Positions 33,871-45,068 of a stretch of DNA of 64,000 bases are shown here, in pieces. Location of the stretch: assembly GCA_027382625.1 (NCBI GenBank), contig JAJKFJ010023572.1, positions 62,001 through 126,000 on the forward strand. The letters run 5' to 3'. Position numbers and translations under genes: made by a program. The notes below the pieces were generated by a model. It saw nothing but the letters and a program-made list of their open reading frames with translations, was not told the DNA's origin and made no database searches. Numbering within the stretch: the first letter of the stretch is position 1; each line of letters begins with the position of its first letter. This DNA comes from Tetmemena sp. SeJ-2015 (taxonomy: Eukaryota; Ciliophora; Spirotrichea; Sporadotrichida; Oxytrichidae).

Positions 33871-34538
33871 ATGAGATCAAACAAATCCACAATTGGAAGG
33901 ACAGTTTTAGCCCTTTTGCTAATCAGTATTGTTACTGTTCCATAGCAGGCACAGTGCGCAAAGACTCAAGTTTTTGATGGCCAGAAGGCAATCGAGGCAG
34001 GATAGGCTGGCTTGGAATTTGTAATTGGCTTTGTAGAAGGCTTCTTGAAGGAGAAAGCTGATGGCATCATATTAAAGTTTATATATTTAATCGAAAAATG
34101 CGAAGCTGGAGCTAAATCAATAGCTGACACTTCATCCTAGGTTATTAAAGCTTTCCAAGGCAAGCAAGACATAATAACTGAAGTAGAAGCAACTTAAGTG
34201 ATGAATGTGTTTTTAAGCTGTAGTATCAGTTGTGAGCTTCATTTTGACTGTTCCAGACTAGCTCAAGCGATGCGAAGATCTTGAGCCTCTCGCAAATAAG
34301 CTTTCAAAGAGACTACAGAAGTTCAAAGACCTTACTGCTCTACTTTTTAATTCTAAATGTTATTGTTCATGTTTTTAAGTTTAAGTGATGAATAAGTGGA
34401 AACATAATGACATTAGCTGTTCTTCACAACTCAGACTTTGTTCATGAGATCGTGGACCCTTTGAAATACTTCTAAGAGGGAAAGCCTCACAACGCAGGCA
34501 AGGCAATTGGAAAACTCCTTGACGATCTCACTAAATGA
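33871..34538 (+). CDS. Secreted or vesicular small protein
   Basis: ATG 33871: MRSNKSTIGRTVLALLLISI is a signal peptide, followed after QCAKTQ by an alpha-helical region (AIEAGQAGLEFVIGFVEGFL). A 19-nt segment at 34194-34212 is removed at TTAAG to join EVEAT to QAVVSVVSFILTVPDQLKRC. A second gap near 34338-34410 can be removed either as a GT-AG intron of 62 nt or at a GCT repeat. The C-terminus LHNSDFVHEIVDPLKYFQEG ends at TGA 34536-34538. About 190 residues. Family not recognised. Confidence 0.68.
34194..34212 (+). other. Candidate IES, pointer TTAAG
   Basis: TTAAG at 34194-34198 and 34213-34217. Deleting 19 nt joins VEATQ to AVVSVVSFILTVPDQ in frame. The GT-AG reading of the same place gives the wrong frame. 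Confidence 0.65.
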
Positions 34539-34767
34539 TTTTGGAAACAGGGACACGTTGCTCTAAGAATTTGAGATCGTGATTATCTTTTCAACTTTAT
34601 AAACTCTATTTGGTATGAAATAGCTCTAGAGGCTAAAATATTAGCTTCTCCTCAAAATTTTAATTATATCAACCTATATCGATATCCATCAGCAGCTGAA
34701 GTAATAAAGATGAAGGAGGCATTTGTTCATTATTTTTAGAGAATGAATTTTAATTAATAAATCTGTA

Positions 34768-36872
34768 ATGGGTTGTGTCTCTGCAAAAAAAGAGAAAGCT
34801 GATCCTAATCTTGGAAAGCCAATTTAGAATCCTCAAGTAATGTTCTACTTATTTAATAACACTCTTATTCATTTCTAGAAAGGACTTCCAAACTCTCAAA
34901 TTAAAGATCAGAGCAATCTATAAAATTAATCTTAAATGAAACAACAGGAGATCTCCCTTCCTCAGGTGCCTCAAAAAGTCTAGAATATTGTAAAGGTGAA
35001 GAAATAATTGCAAGAGAGTTACAAAAAGGGGCAGTTGCCTCAGCTGACTCAAGACATTAAAGAAGCTATAAACAAGATCAATACAAGATGCTAGTTTCCC
35101 TGCAAGTTTGTTGGTCTCAACTTTAAATATTAAGTCTGTTTATATAATAAATTATAACTACCTGCACAACTACCTTATGCTACTAAGGGAGCGAGTAATC
35201 ACTGACAAACACTAATTGCTAATATTCGATTTGAGGACATTATCAGAGCATCAAAAGATGAGAATTCTCAAGAGTCAAACTTTTGATGTTGATAAAATTA
35301 TTTCCAGCAAGTCTGAGATTCAGGCGTTCAAGCAAAGTATACAATTCAAGCACATCTTCTTCCTTGGCGAAGATGATTCCTTCAACCAAGCTAAGTTCAA
35401 GTTACTTCTAGAAATATTGCTGTATTTACAAAGAATTTGTAATGAATTTTGCTTTATAAAATTTCTTTTTACATCAATCAATAAAATTTATATCCTAAGC
35501 ATTTAATTATTTAATAGCCTATTTTAATTTAAACTATTTTTTCTCGTTGAGTAAGATAGCAATACTAGTAGATGAAGAGATGAAACCTTTCTTTGAGATT
35601 GAAGGGAAAGAATATTTATTTTTTCTGCCTGTATCTGCACAGAATGAAGCCAGAGTTAGCTGTGGCTGAGTATCCTCATCTGATAGTAAGAGAACAAGAA
35701 AAGAGAAAACTATCTCTCTATCCCAGCATAATCTTCAAATGCAAGGATCTGGGACTAGAAAAAACAAAGAGCAACTTCCAACTTACCATAGCTAATTCTC
35801 AAGCACTCAAAAGATCAAATGATAACTCTGTAATGAAGGCCATGCAGATCTAGAAGCTACTTCTGTTCGAAGAAGAAGAATTTTCCTTTGGGTAAGATAA
35901 GAAGAACTTCTTAAATCTTTATAGAATAGAATGCATGAAGTTCACATCAGATTTGAAAAAGCTACAGCAAGCAGCTCAATCATAACCTCTTAGCACTTAA
36001 GCATCAACTTCTCAATCAGACGAGTACAAGAGAACCTTTTTAGAGTTGGCTAAGAAGGTTACTTCAATCATACAGAAATGCTAAAGTAGTGACTAAAGAG
36101 TGTGTCTGGTGTCTTCTGACTGTGACAATCAAGTGGCTTCTTTGCTGGTCTTTTACTTGATTGAAACACAGAAAATGCAGTATAGTAAAGCCTTCGCCTA
36201 AGTTAAAGAGAGGAGATTTTCAGTAAACATCATTGAAAGGTAATTTGTATAAAAATACTCCTCAGTTCTCGAATTCTCATTAAAGTGGTTAATGATGACT
36301 TAAGGATTTAGGAGATCTTGAAGGAATATGCAGCCACTAAAAATGCATCCACTTAGCCTTTGTAAATTCTGAGTAAGCCCTAGGCTAAGTCAAGTGAGGA
36401 AAAATCTTTCAAAGAAAAGGTAATCTGCTCTTAAGATTTTTTAAGACTATATAGATGACTGAGGTAATCAAAGGACTCCATCAAGAGACAGGAAAAAATG
36501 TTCAAAAGTGCGATTCAGCTCTCAATCTGTTCTTGAGACTAATTAAGAATATCATTGAAAACCCTGATGATGAAAAGTTTAGACAATTCAAAAAGGTAAG
36601 CTTTAATGTCCTAATTGCTTAATTTTTTCTTAGGATAACAAGAAAATACAAGAGAATCTTACCAAATACAAGAAAGGAATAGAAATGATAAAGCTATTTG
36701 GATTCCAAGAGAAGAAAGACGAGGCTTCTCAAGATATAAATTTCTCATTGAGTACAAGCATGAGCATTAGTTTCCTAAAGGTAAAATTCTTGCTCTCAAG
36801 ATATATATATAGGGAAGGAGACTAGAATTCGAAGCTGCGATGAGCGAGTTTAAAATATCTCTACCAAAGTGA
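34768..36872 (+). CDS. Rhodanese/dual-specificity-phosphatase-like protein with C-terminal PUB domain
   Basis: MGCVSAKKEK at the start is a typical N-myristoylation/palmitoylation signal. Next comes a rhodanese-like part (LLIFDLRTLSEHQKMRI ... HIFFLGEDDSF), then a phosphatase-like fold whose catalytic loop position reads VCLVSSDCDNQVASLLVFYL, lacking the HCx5R motif, so a pseudophosphatase is likely. The C-terminus ALNLFLRLIKNIIENPDDEK plus KFRQFKKDNKKIQENL and IKLFGFQEKKDE matches a PUB domain, which binds the tail of p97/Cdc48. GT-AG introns: 34837-34878, 36240-36265, 36420-36454, 36596-36633, 36781-36812. IES candidates: 35119-35155 (AACT), 35595-35652 (GAG) and one more between about 35400 and 35550. 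Stop TGA 36870-36872. Domain calls other than PUB are by pattern. Confidence 0.7.
35119..35155 (+). other. Candidate IES, pointer AACT
   Basis: AACT at 35119-35122 and 35156-35159. Deleting 37 nt joins FVGLN to YLHNYLMLLRERVITDKHQ, entering the rhodanese-like part in frame. Confidence 0.65.
35595..35652 (+). other. Candidate IES, pointer GAG
   Basis: GAG at 35595-35597 and 35653-35655. Deleting 58 nt gives DEEMKPFFELAVAEYPHLIV. The three-base pointer alone is weak support. Confidence 0.5.
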
Positions 36873-37018
36873 AAGCAGCATAGCTCAATTGCTAATTTAA
36901 CGATTTTATAATTAAGGGTTAATAGATTAAGAAGTTAATAATAAAGGGGACTATAATAAGTATGTTCGAGTGATGTGAATTATTATTTAATATATATAAA
37001 AGCACTATTTGAGATACA

Positions 37019-37305
37019 ATGGACATCGACCTCTTAAACGTGGATCCCGTTCAGGAAGAAAAACTTCACAAGCTCAAGAGACTTGTTCAATCACCCAACT
37101 CCTATTTCATGGACGTGAAGTGCCCCCAGTGCTACAACATTTCCACCATCTTCTCGCACGCTCAAACCGCAGTTGCCTGCAGCGGGTAAATATCTTTGTT
37201 TGTAGATCTAATTTGTTATTTAGATGTGGTTTCGTGCTCTGCGCCCCCACTGGAGGAAAATGCAAGCTTAGTTTGGGAACTGCCTGGAGAAGAAAGGGCG
37301 ACTGA
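37019..37305 (+). CDS. RPS27: Ribosomal protein eS27
   Basis: Small-subunit ribosomal protein with a C4 zinc ribbon. ATG 37019 ([20 protein letters not shown]), conserved core [17 protein letters not shown] and [16 protein letters not shown], tail [15 protein letters not shown], stop TGA 37303-37305. Both CxxC pairs (CPQC, CSGC) are present. One 38-nt GT-AG intron at 37186-37223 splits the second CxxC pair. Length (about 82 residues) is normal. Codons end mostly in C or G, unlike the AT-rich neighbours, as expected for a highly expressed gene. No IES. Confidence 0.97.
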
Positions 37306-37693
37306 TGAGTCCTGCAAACGCCACACAGTCGTGAGAACACCGCTTAAGCAATTAAGCTTTTCTAACAATTCAAAGATACACTATCTTCCTCTAGTTTTTC
37401 TCTCTTAGATTCGCTCGCTTCTTTATTATATATATTAAAATATGAATCGCACTTCTATATATCGCAAGTATTTCCCCTGCTTTTCCTCTTTTCTCTCTCT
37501 TCTCTCAATTCTCAGTCTAAAACGAGATTTAGGAATATCTTGAGTATTATTTTTGAAATTTTCGACATAAATAAGCAACACTCTTGCTACAACTCTTTCT
37601 ATTTGTCAGTGAAAGCAGGCATGATGAATAAATGATATATTGATTTAAAATGGTCTTTAAGAGCTGTCTATAAAGCTGAGCTTTGAAATATCT
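37306..37693. other. Spacer between convergent genes
   Basis: AT-rich with a pyrimidine-rich stretch (CTTTTCCTCTTTTCTCTCTC) at about 37482-37502. No gene. Confidence 0.5.
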
Positions 37694-38091
37694 TCAAATG
37701 GTCTCAACAAAGGCAGTGACTTCAGCCAGTGTCTATTCTGCTGTGATCCAATCCTCAGTTGCCTTTAGTTCATCGTTTTCTTCATGCTCGCTCATGAATG
37801 ATTTTAGGTCCTCGAGAGCGTTTTCAATTCTGGTTTTAGTGTTTGGGAGCATTTAGGCGGTCTCCAAGATCTATTCTTGCATCTTTTTGATTGCTGTCTC
37901 ATCAGCGTTAGCCTCCTGCATAGTGGCTAACTTTGCCTCAAGTTAAGTGTTCTCATTGGCATAGGAGTTATAATCCTTCTGGTTAAATAAGATATTTGAT
38001 TTCTAGAGTGCAAAATGAAAACAAGCTTTATTTTGTACCTCTTGAGAGTAGATGTCTTGATTTTGAGTTATCTGACGGTGGCCTTATCCAT
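37694..38091 (-). CDS. TBCA: Tubulin-specific chaperone A (cofactor A)
   Basis: Beta-tubulin folding cofactor. ATG 38091: MDKATVRQLKIKTSTLK matches the family start (RQLKIKTgvvKR), then helical DYNSYANENTQLEAKLATMQ, QEQILETAQMLPNTKTRIEN (family: QEilqESrmMIPdcqrRLe) and ALEDLKSFMSEHEENDEL, stop TGA 37694-37696. The three-helix layout and length (about 110 residues) are normal. One interruption of 65 nt (37979-38043) sits just after the first helix motif. Removal at an AAG repeat keeps frame. A shorter GT-AG splice is also possible but would add 13 unusual residues. Confidence 0.88.
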
Positions 38092-38272
38092 TTTGATTTG
38101 TAATTTTAAATTTTAAGCTTTTCCTTTCCAGTGTGCAATAAACCTACCAATCTTTAATTTCTAAGTTTATTCCCCTTTAATTAGGACTCTGCTGCGTCTA
38201 TCACGCATTTGTTATATTTGAGGCAAGGAGGAAATATTTAATTATTACCTATAATAAATACATAAAAGTTTA

Positions 38273-38805
38273 ATGAGCGACAACGAAGACAGCAGACAAG
38301 CAGAGCTCGAGTCCAGACTTTTCGTCAGCCCCATCGCAGATCCCCTTGCCTCAGACAAACTCTCAAAGAAACTCATGAAGCTCATAAAGAAGTGCATGAA
38401 GTCAAAGACCGTCAAGAGAGGAGTTAAGGAAACTGTTAAGGCTATTAAGAAAGAAGGAAAGGGGTAAGTTCATAGCACATGCGTGCATATTAGAAATTAA
38501 TCATCGTGCTTTCAATAATCATTCATCTTTAATTGAGACTTAATATTAACAACGTCTATAGTGTGTGCATTATCGCAGCAGACATTTCTCCCATCGATGT
38601 GTTGAGCCACTTGCCCATCCTCTGCGAAGAGAAGGGTGTCCCCTACATCTACGTCCGCAGCAGAGCCGAGGTTGGAGAAGCTTGCAAGACCAAGAGACCT
38701 ACTAGTTGCGTTTTCTTAGCTCAGCCTTCCAAGAAGAGCGACGAATTCAAAAAGTTCGGAAAGTGCGAGGCTATCATCAGAGAGAGAAACCCATACGTTA
38801 ACTGA
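38273..38805 (+). CDS. NHP2: H/ACA snoRNP subunit NHP2
   Basis: RNA-binding L7Ae-family protein of H/ACA snoRNPs, needed for rRNA pseudouridylation. ATG 38273; exon 1 ends in KRGVKETVKAIKKEGKG, a GT-AG intron at 38464-38561 follows, and exon 2 resumes VCIIAADISPIDVLSHLPIL, CEEKGVPYIYVRSRAEVGEA, KRPTSCVFL, stop TGA 38803-38805. The DISPIDVxSHxPxLCEE core and TKRPTSCV block are diagnostic for NHP2. About 144 residues, normal length. C-rich codon use as in the eS27 gene. No IES. Confidence 0.95.
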
Positions 38806-38986
38806 TCTAACACAGACCTCTATTGGCAGATAAAGTGTCTCTCTTTATATATGATATCACTAATTAATAAAAGTTTCACCTTAGATTTTCATTTTTATCA
38901 AATGCAATATCGAATCTCAACATCAAGCCGAGGGCTTTAGAATTAATGCGAGTAGAAGTATAGTTTTAAATTTTAATTTTATTCAA

Positions 38987-40387
38987 ATGGCTTCTACTTT
39001 AGCTGAGATACCTGAGGAAACTCACAGAGGGTGCGATTCAAAATGCATTTAGACTAATACTGATCTTACCAAAGTATTGTGTGCAAAATGCGGGCAACTG
39101 CCTTTCCACCCTGTCACTTGCTACAAGACCGGCAAAATCTTCTGCCAGGATTACTTCATCGCCTATGTACAGCAGCATTAGACCTCACCTGGACTTTCCA
39201 GTGACAAAAATCTGCAAAATGGAGGGCTTCCAAATGGTTAAGGCGCCATTTCTAGTACTCCTAAACCCCTATCGTAGCAAGAGGTGAAAGAGATCTTCTC
39301 TCAAATGGATCTCACTTAAAGTTAGATGTTCATTTTCCAGAATCTAATGATTAGTTGTCCAAACCATGTTGGAGGTTGCGACAAGTAAGGCCTCTATCCA
39401 GAAATCTTAAAGCACTACGCCAGCTGCTTGAGAGTTTGCAACCACTGTGATCTTCCATACTTGTATGTGAGAGAGGATGAACATTTCAGCAAGTGCTAGC
39501 AGACTTAGGAAGCTCTTGCTTCATTCAAAAGAGATATCCAGGCTTAGATAGAGTCAGAGGGAGTGAGATAAATTTTTAAACTCGATTATAAAATATTCTT
39601 GAGACTTGACACTGAGAATCGGTAATTTTAGAGTAGGATCGAGTTTCAGAACCTTGAGGCTTAAATCGCTCAGTAAGAACTCATACTTTAGAGCAAACAA
39701 AGCACTCTCTTTAAGCAGAAGATAGTGGCTTTCCTTCTTGTCGTCATCTCTATTCTTCATGCATTGAACTACAGAGAGATTCATGCACAAGGTTAGGAGA
39801 GAGTGAGATCGTACCAGCCCATTCAAGACCTCTTGGATTCAACTCTCCTTGCTTAAACATAAAGAGAGATTAACTGGTAAGTTAAGCTGCTTAGATTAGA
39901 GGAATTAATGGAAGTACTTAAGAAGAATATGCCAGCAGAGGAAACATCGCTCTTTGACATCAATAGATTTAGAGACTAGCTTACTTTGCAAGAGTATTTC
40001 TGGGAATACTTCTCTAGCTTGTACTATATAATACACAACTTGAAGGATAATCAATACAGTAAAACTGTTCAGGTGTCATGCGCAGCTCCTTTGGTTGGCT
40101 AGTTTACCATGAGAAGAGGTCTTGGAGCTGAGTGTTTGAGGCGCTAGCTTAGTCATAGAAGCTCTGAGCACGAGTAAGCTGTGAATGTAGTGCGGAGATT
40201 AGATGACTCACTGCAGAGACTGGCAGACTTTAAACAAGAGTAGCTTAGTTCTCAAGAGAAAGGAGATTTCAGCAGTTTCTTTGACGAATTTGAGCAAGCT
40301 ATCAACAACAGACTTGACTATAATACTAATCATAAAGTGATTAGAGCAGTTCATAGAGTTAGACACGAGCTTTAGCTTTCATAGTGA
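38987..40387 (+). CDS. TRAF-type zinc-finger protein with transmembrane and coiled-coil parts
   Basis: A single 466-codon frame from ATG 38987 to TGA 40385-40387, with no intron or IES. N-terminal Cys pairs (CDSKC, VLCAKCGQLPFHPVTCYKTG, CQDYF) occupy the place of a RING, then CPNHVGGCDKQGLYPEILKH, YASCLRVCNHCD and a final Cys fit TRAF-type fingers. A hydrophobic stretch (KIVAFLLVVISILHALNY) near residue 240-260 may be a membrane segment. The rest is helical (QREINWQVKLLRLEELMEVL). Likely a ubiquitin-related adaptor; the RING itself is degenerate. Confidence 0.75.
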
Positions 40388-40765
40388 GAAAGTGCTTTAT
40401 TTTCAATAAATTTTCAAAAATTACACATTTAATTAAATTTCCAAAATAAAATGAGTATTTTTGCTGATCGAGATCTTGCTTAAATTTCAACTTATAATAA
40501 TTTCAATTTATTTTTCAGAAGGAAGAAATTTATTATGAATTTTATATTTTGCAAGCTGCAATTCTTCAAACAATGAATTTATTTTAAATTGCAATTGTTT
40601 ATTTATAATTATGCTCATCTTAATTCGAAGTACTGATTGCCAATAATGGGGATAAAAATTTTATAAGTCTACTTTTCCTTGATATACTTTTATTAATAAA
40701 AACATCTCTAGTGTTGTATAAAACTTTGTTTTGTGATGATAAAATAAATTAATTAAAGTAAAATA
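40388..40765. other. AT-rich intergenic DNA
   Basis: No supported feature. Confidence 0.45.
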
Positions 40766-42965
40766 ATGAAACAGTTTAAAAGGTAGTAGACAATTTAAGC
40801 ACGGAAGAATAGTTAATTATCTTAAGAAATGGATTAAGATGGATTTTATATTTTTATATGAAAGACCCTATTACGATTCATTCCATAATTAATAGATTAC
40901 GCTCAACTCTCCTTCAAATTTTGATGATGATTTAAATGATGATTATGAGGAGGATAGTGATAAATAAGATTTCTTACAAGAAAATGACCATCATCAAGGC
41001 ATCATTTAATTAAATGTCTATAATAATTAACATACACAATAAAAATATTTATATAAAATTCCATTTTTTATATAAAAAATTAAATTTCAAAATCTATTTA
41101 ATAATTTCATAATTTTGAACAATTTTTAAAATAGCTCAGTATAAATTTTACTGATAGGCATTTAAATATAGATCTAGAAAGAGGATTATGAACAATTTGG
41201 CCAAAAGGAATAACTTAAAAATTAGCCAGAGTTGACAGAGCTCCAGCATTTTGTAAGAACTTTAGTCAAAAAAATAAAGAGCTCTAATCACACTGTAAAT
41301 ATTATCCTCTCTCAAGAAGGATTGATAGTGAACTAAGGCTTGAAGTAGAGTAAATATCTAAAATCTAAGCCTTAAGAACTTAAAAGATAGTTGGGCCTAA
41401 AATAAAAGGATTTGGCTAAGATTGGAAGATATGCTAATGACGTCCAAGAGTAATTAAAAGCAGAAAGAGGAGGAGGATCCTCTAAAAATAATATAAATAC
41501 AGTTACTTAAGAAAGATAAGTTAATGACTTTTGTGATGAAATCAAAGCATTGTTCGACTAATTTGGACTCCAGATAGATAGCAATAAAATTATAGAGCTG
41601 GTCAAATTTATTCACAATCAAGAGAAGCTCCATCAATATAAGTAGCTACTTAAAATTAAGAAATCGAAAGATAGATCCGAGTAGTAGCATCACATATATT
41701 TAAAAGTCGAAAAATGGCTAAATTTGTGGCAGGAGTTTTTCAAGTAAGTATATACGCGAATAATAATAACTTTAGGGAGGAAGAAATAGTCAGAAATATT
41801 TAGCCTATCCAAAATGTAAGCATATCTAAGTACAAGAGTACATTGAATACTCTAAACACTCTAAATAACAAGCGAGGTGGTGAAAATGAATAATCCTTTG
41901 TATCTCCGTTTGAAGCTACATACTTTTAAATATAAGCTCATAATGTGTCTGGATATTTAATGAAAAAGAAAGATATCCACACAATAAAGCAGTCAAATGA
42001 ATAAAACATCTAAAGCATGACCAAAATGATAGATGTCTTCTCCAAAATAGAATTAGATCGACAGTATGAAGCTTAGAGATAGCCTTATAGCTTACTAGCC
42101 TCTCCCGATAATCCAGACTTAGCCAAGAAACTTGCTTTACAGCTCTCAAAGTAAAAATCCTTAAATCCTATGGAGCAGGCAAATAAAACTTTCTATACTT
42201 AAAATGATGACGCTAACGAGAGTCCCAATCTTTAAAGTTAGAATCAGTTTAAGACAATTTATTTTATAAGTTTTCGATTCAAATGAAGAACATGAGAGAA
42301 AACTAGAATAAGATTCATCTGCCAAGCATTAAAGATGCAAAAGTTTTAATATCTTTCTTAAGTTAATTTTGACAACAATCCTTACCAAGATTAGAGTGGC
42401 GGCATTATTAAGACAAGAAATGAATCCTTAAGTAGATCTATCGATTATACAGGGTCTAAGTCGTTTAGCAAACATCAAAGGCTTATTTCCTCTGACTAGG
42501 CAAATTCTTTGGACTATAACTAACTTAAGAAAGGGATATCAGGGCTTTTCGATGTCATGCAACTTTGTTTATCTTATTGTATTTGTTTTAAACTTGATAG
42601 ACCGAATTTCAAAAGATTCAAGGAATTGCTACATGAGGAGGCTTTTAGACATGATTAACGCTACCAAAACGAATACTATGAAAGAAATGAGAGAATAAAA
42701 CAGTACAAGAGAGATAGAAGCCTCAAGGAAGAGAAAAAGCTCTAAAAAGATTTGGAATAGATGATCATCAATTTACCTAGAGCCAGTCAGGCATGTAGGA
42801 TGGAGCAATTTTTATTACTAAATTTTAATTTTAGCAATTGATGACAACTAAGTTTTTGTCAGAGATGCCGAGCTAATATAGAATTAAATCTCACTTCGAA
42901 GGTAACGAGAGAGCTCAGAGAAGACTCAATCAGTTGCTTTATTTTTTATGCTTGATCGCCTATGA
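40766..42965 (+). CDS. Gln-rich coiled-coil protein with several IESs
   Basis: ATG 40766 is the best start (MKQFKRQQTIQARKNSQLSQ), joined near 40843-40857 to YERPYYDSFHNQQITLNSPS. An AT-rich stretch 41010-41180 inside the frame is probably removed. Then EDYEQFGQKEQLKNQPELTE, EIKALFDQFGLQIDSNKIIE, a GT-AG intron at about 41740-41775, IVRNIQPIQNVSISKYKSTL, and after IESs at 42251-42285 (AAGA), 42341-42359 (AAGTT) and 42561-42590 (AACTT) KRFKELLHEEAFRHDQRYQN. A last intron near 42796-42836 leads to SIDDNQVFVRDAELIQNQIS and TGA 42963-42965. Family unknown. Confidence 0.68.
42251..42285 (+). other. Candidate IES, pointer AAGA
   Basis: AAGA at 42251-42254 and 42286-42289. Deleting 35 nt gives NQFKNMRENQNKIHLPSIKD and removes an in-frame TGA. 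Confidence 0.62.
42341..42359 (+). other. Candidate IES, pointer AAGTT
   Basis: AAGTT at 42341-42345 and 42360-42364. Deleting 19 nt gives SIKDAKVNFDNNPYQDQSGG. The overlapping GT-AG piece (GTTTTA to CTTAAG) shifts the frame, so it is not the answer. Confidence 0.68.
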
Positions 42966-43083
42966 AAATTAAGAAAGTATAACAGTACTCTAGTCAGATG
43001 ACTAACATTAGTTATGAAATTAAAGAATTATATTAACCTCATAGTATATTTCAAATCACTAATTTACTAAATTATCCATTTCA

Positions 43084-44454
43084 TCATTTGCTTCCTTGTT
43101 TGTAATGAAGACTATTCTCTATTTTATTGCACTCTATCATAATGTCATGCTTCCCAGATCTGAAAATTTGCCTTCTAGACTTATTGTAGTTTTGCTTCAG
43201 ATAGCGAGAAGCGTTACTAACTGAGTATTGATTGAATTATTACATAAAAGAGTCCTCAGCCTGGATAGTAGTCTTAGAAGCAGTTGATTCAGAGTTCATA
43301 AGTTGAATTGATATTGGAGGCCGATAGTTGTAATTTTAGCTAGAATTAAGCTCAGACTTTAAGTCTAGATTCTTGGAAAAGTTTAGCATTGGCTTCACCT
43401 CTACTCTATAAGACTACTCTCTTTTTCTACTTAGATGACTTTAGACAACTGTATTATTCCTCAAAGTCTCTATAAATGCTTTCGTTTGCTTCTATTTGAT
43501 GTGGCTAAGTTCGGGAGAATGCATTATTGAGGAAAATTTAAGCTTTTGTTTGCCAGAAGGAGTATTCAAGCTTAGAGACTTAAGGGACTTATTTGAGACG
43601 ACAGAGCGGTTTAATTCTAACTTTGAAAGAGGCCTTGTTTATTAAAGGCTTACTGGCTAGGCAGACCTTGGTCTAATTTACTTAAGACTTTTCTTTGAAG
43701 TGGATGATTTAGACCTCATGTTAAAAACTATAAGAATTTAATTCGAGTCTTGACTAAAGGTTTAGCTTAACTTGCTCTAGATCTTGAGCTTCAGTTACTC
43801 CCTAAACAATAAATTTCAATAGAGGCACCCTCCTCTCTACTATTTTCTTAGCTCTTTTGAATGCTGCTTAAGTTTACTCAAATTGTCTGAATTAGCCACT
43901 TAGCTTTTCCATTTGAAGACTGTGAGCTTTCCATTCAAGTCAGCTAACAGTAGGCTTTACCTTTTCTAAGCTCTGCTTCAATTTCTTAATAATATTCATT
44001 CATTAAACAAACTCATTATAAGAGGGAGAAGTTTATTTGATCTTTCAAGTTCGCTCTAAGATCGCTCTCAGTCGCTCTTATTAAAAGTTTTGGCTCTGCT
44101 TTGCCTGAGTGTGAGGTTGGGCCTGCTCTCAATTAAATTATAGCATAGAGTATTATTTTGTTGATGTTTTTGACAAGTATGTCATTCTACTTGTTTATCC
44201 CCTCTAATTCTTTGGTAATTGGGCCTGAAACCGTTCTTTTCTATAACCAGTCGCTGGGGTGAGGTGGTGTCAACTCTCTTTTTGACTTTGGTTATTCTTT
44301 CTTTGTGTGCTTTCATTTGCTCTATCTGTCCAATAACATGTTTTTATTATTTCAGCCAGAGTATATTTTAGTCTAAAGCAAATGAAGTAAACACTTACTG
44401 GATGATAACATTAAAGTCTCTAGGGTTTTAGCGACACACGGACTTGGAGTTCAT
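43084..44454 (-). CDS. Coiled-coil protein with many small interruptions (may be two genes)
   Basis: ATG 44454 (MNSKSVCRQNPRDFNVIIQ), GT-AG intron near 44372-44397, then QIEQMKAHKERITKVKKRVD. Several interruptions follow, including 43940-43970 (pointer AAG) that joins EIEAE to LEWKAHSLQMEKLSGQFRQF, and a triple TCGCT repeat at 44051-44076. The C-terminal third reads MRSKSSTSKKSLKQIRPRSA from an ATG at 43719, is Ser/Lys-rich, and runs without break to TGA 43084-43086; it could be a separate gene. No family recognised. Confidence 0.6.
43940..43970 (-). other. Candidate IES, pointer AAG (CTT in sense)
   Basis: AAG at 43937-43939 and 43968-43970. Deleting 31 nt restores a continuous heptad-like coil across the junction. 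Confidence 0.55.
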
Positions 44455-45068
44455 TTCTTATTTCTTAATTTATCGATTTTTATGAATTTATTTCCTTTCG
44501 GTATATCAATAAAGAAGGAAGGATATATTTAAATAATTAAGAAATATAGGTGCCGTTTATGATGAAATGAAATTACTTTTTTAGCTCTTAAAGCATTATT
44601 ATAGTAATTTAAAAGAATTAGGTATGAATATAATGATAAGACTCTTAATAAAAGCCATTAAAAATGCAAAATTATTTTGGCTAAAAATATAATCACTATC
44701 AATACAGATATATTTTCTTTTATCATCAGTCAATTTTATAATAAAATTTATTAATCTCATATTATTTTTGTAAATGTGTTCGAATCCTCTATATCTTATA
44801 CGGTAATTATATTTTATAAATGGCTGGCCAATATAAGTGCTATATTGCCAATATAAGTGCTATATTCTATGTCTAGGCTTGATTTTAAAATAATAAATGC
44901 GATACAAAAATTTACAAGAATAATAAATTTATAACTTAATTATTTAAATGCTCTTTTCTAATTATCAACTAAACTACTCGGGCCTCAAAATCTCTAAAGA
45001 CCCACTGAACTAAATGATCTCTCTTTAATTATATTTTTTGCATCCAAAGCGTTTCTTATATTTTCAGT
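44455..45068. other. Intergenic DNA with tandem repeat
   Basis: AT-rich spacer between divergent genes. Contains two exact tandem copies of a 20-nt unit at 44827-44866. No gene. Confidence 0.5.
44827..44866. repeat. 20-nt tandem repeat, two copies
   Basis: GCCAATATAAGTGCTATATT is repeated exactly at 44827-44846 and 44847-44866. Confidence 0.9.
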
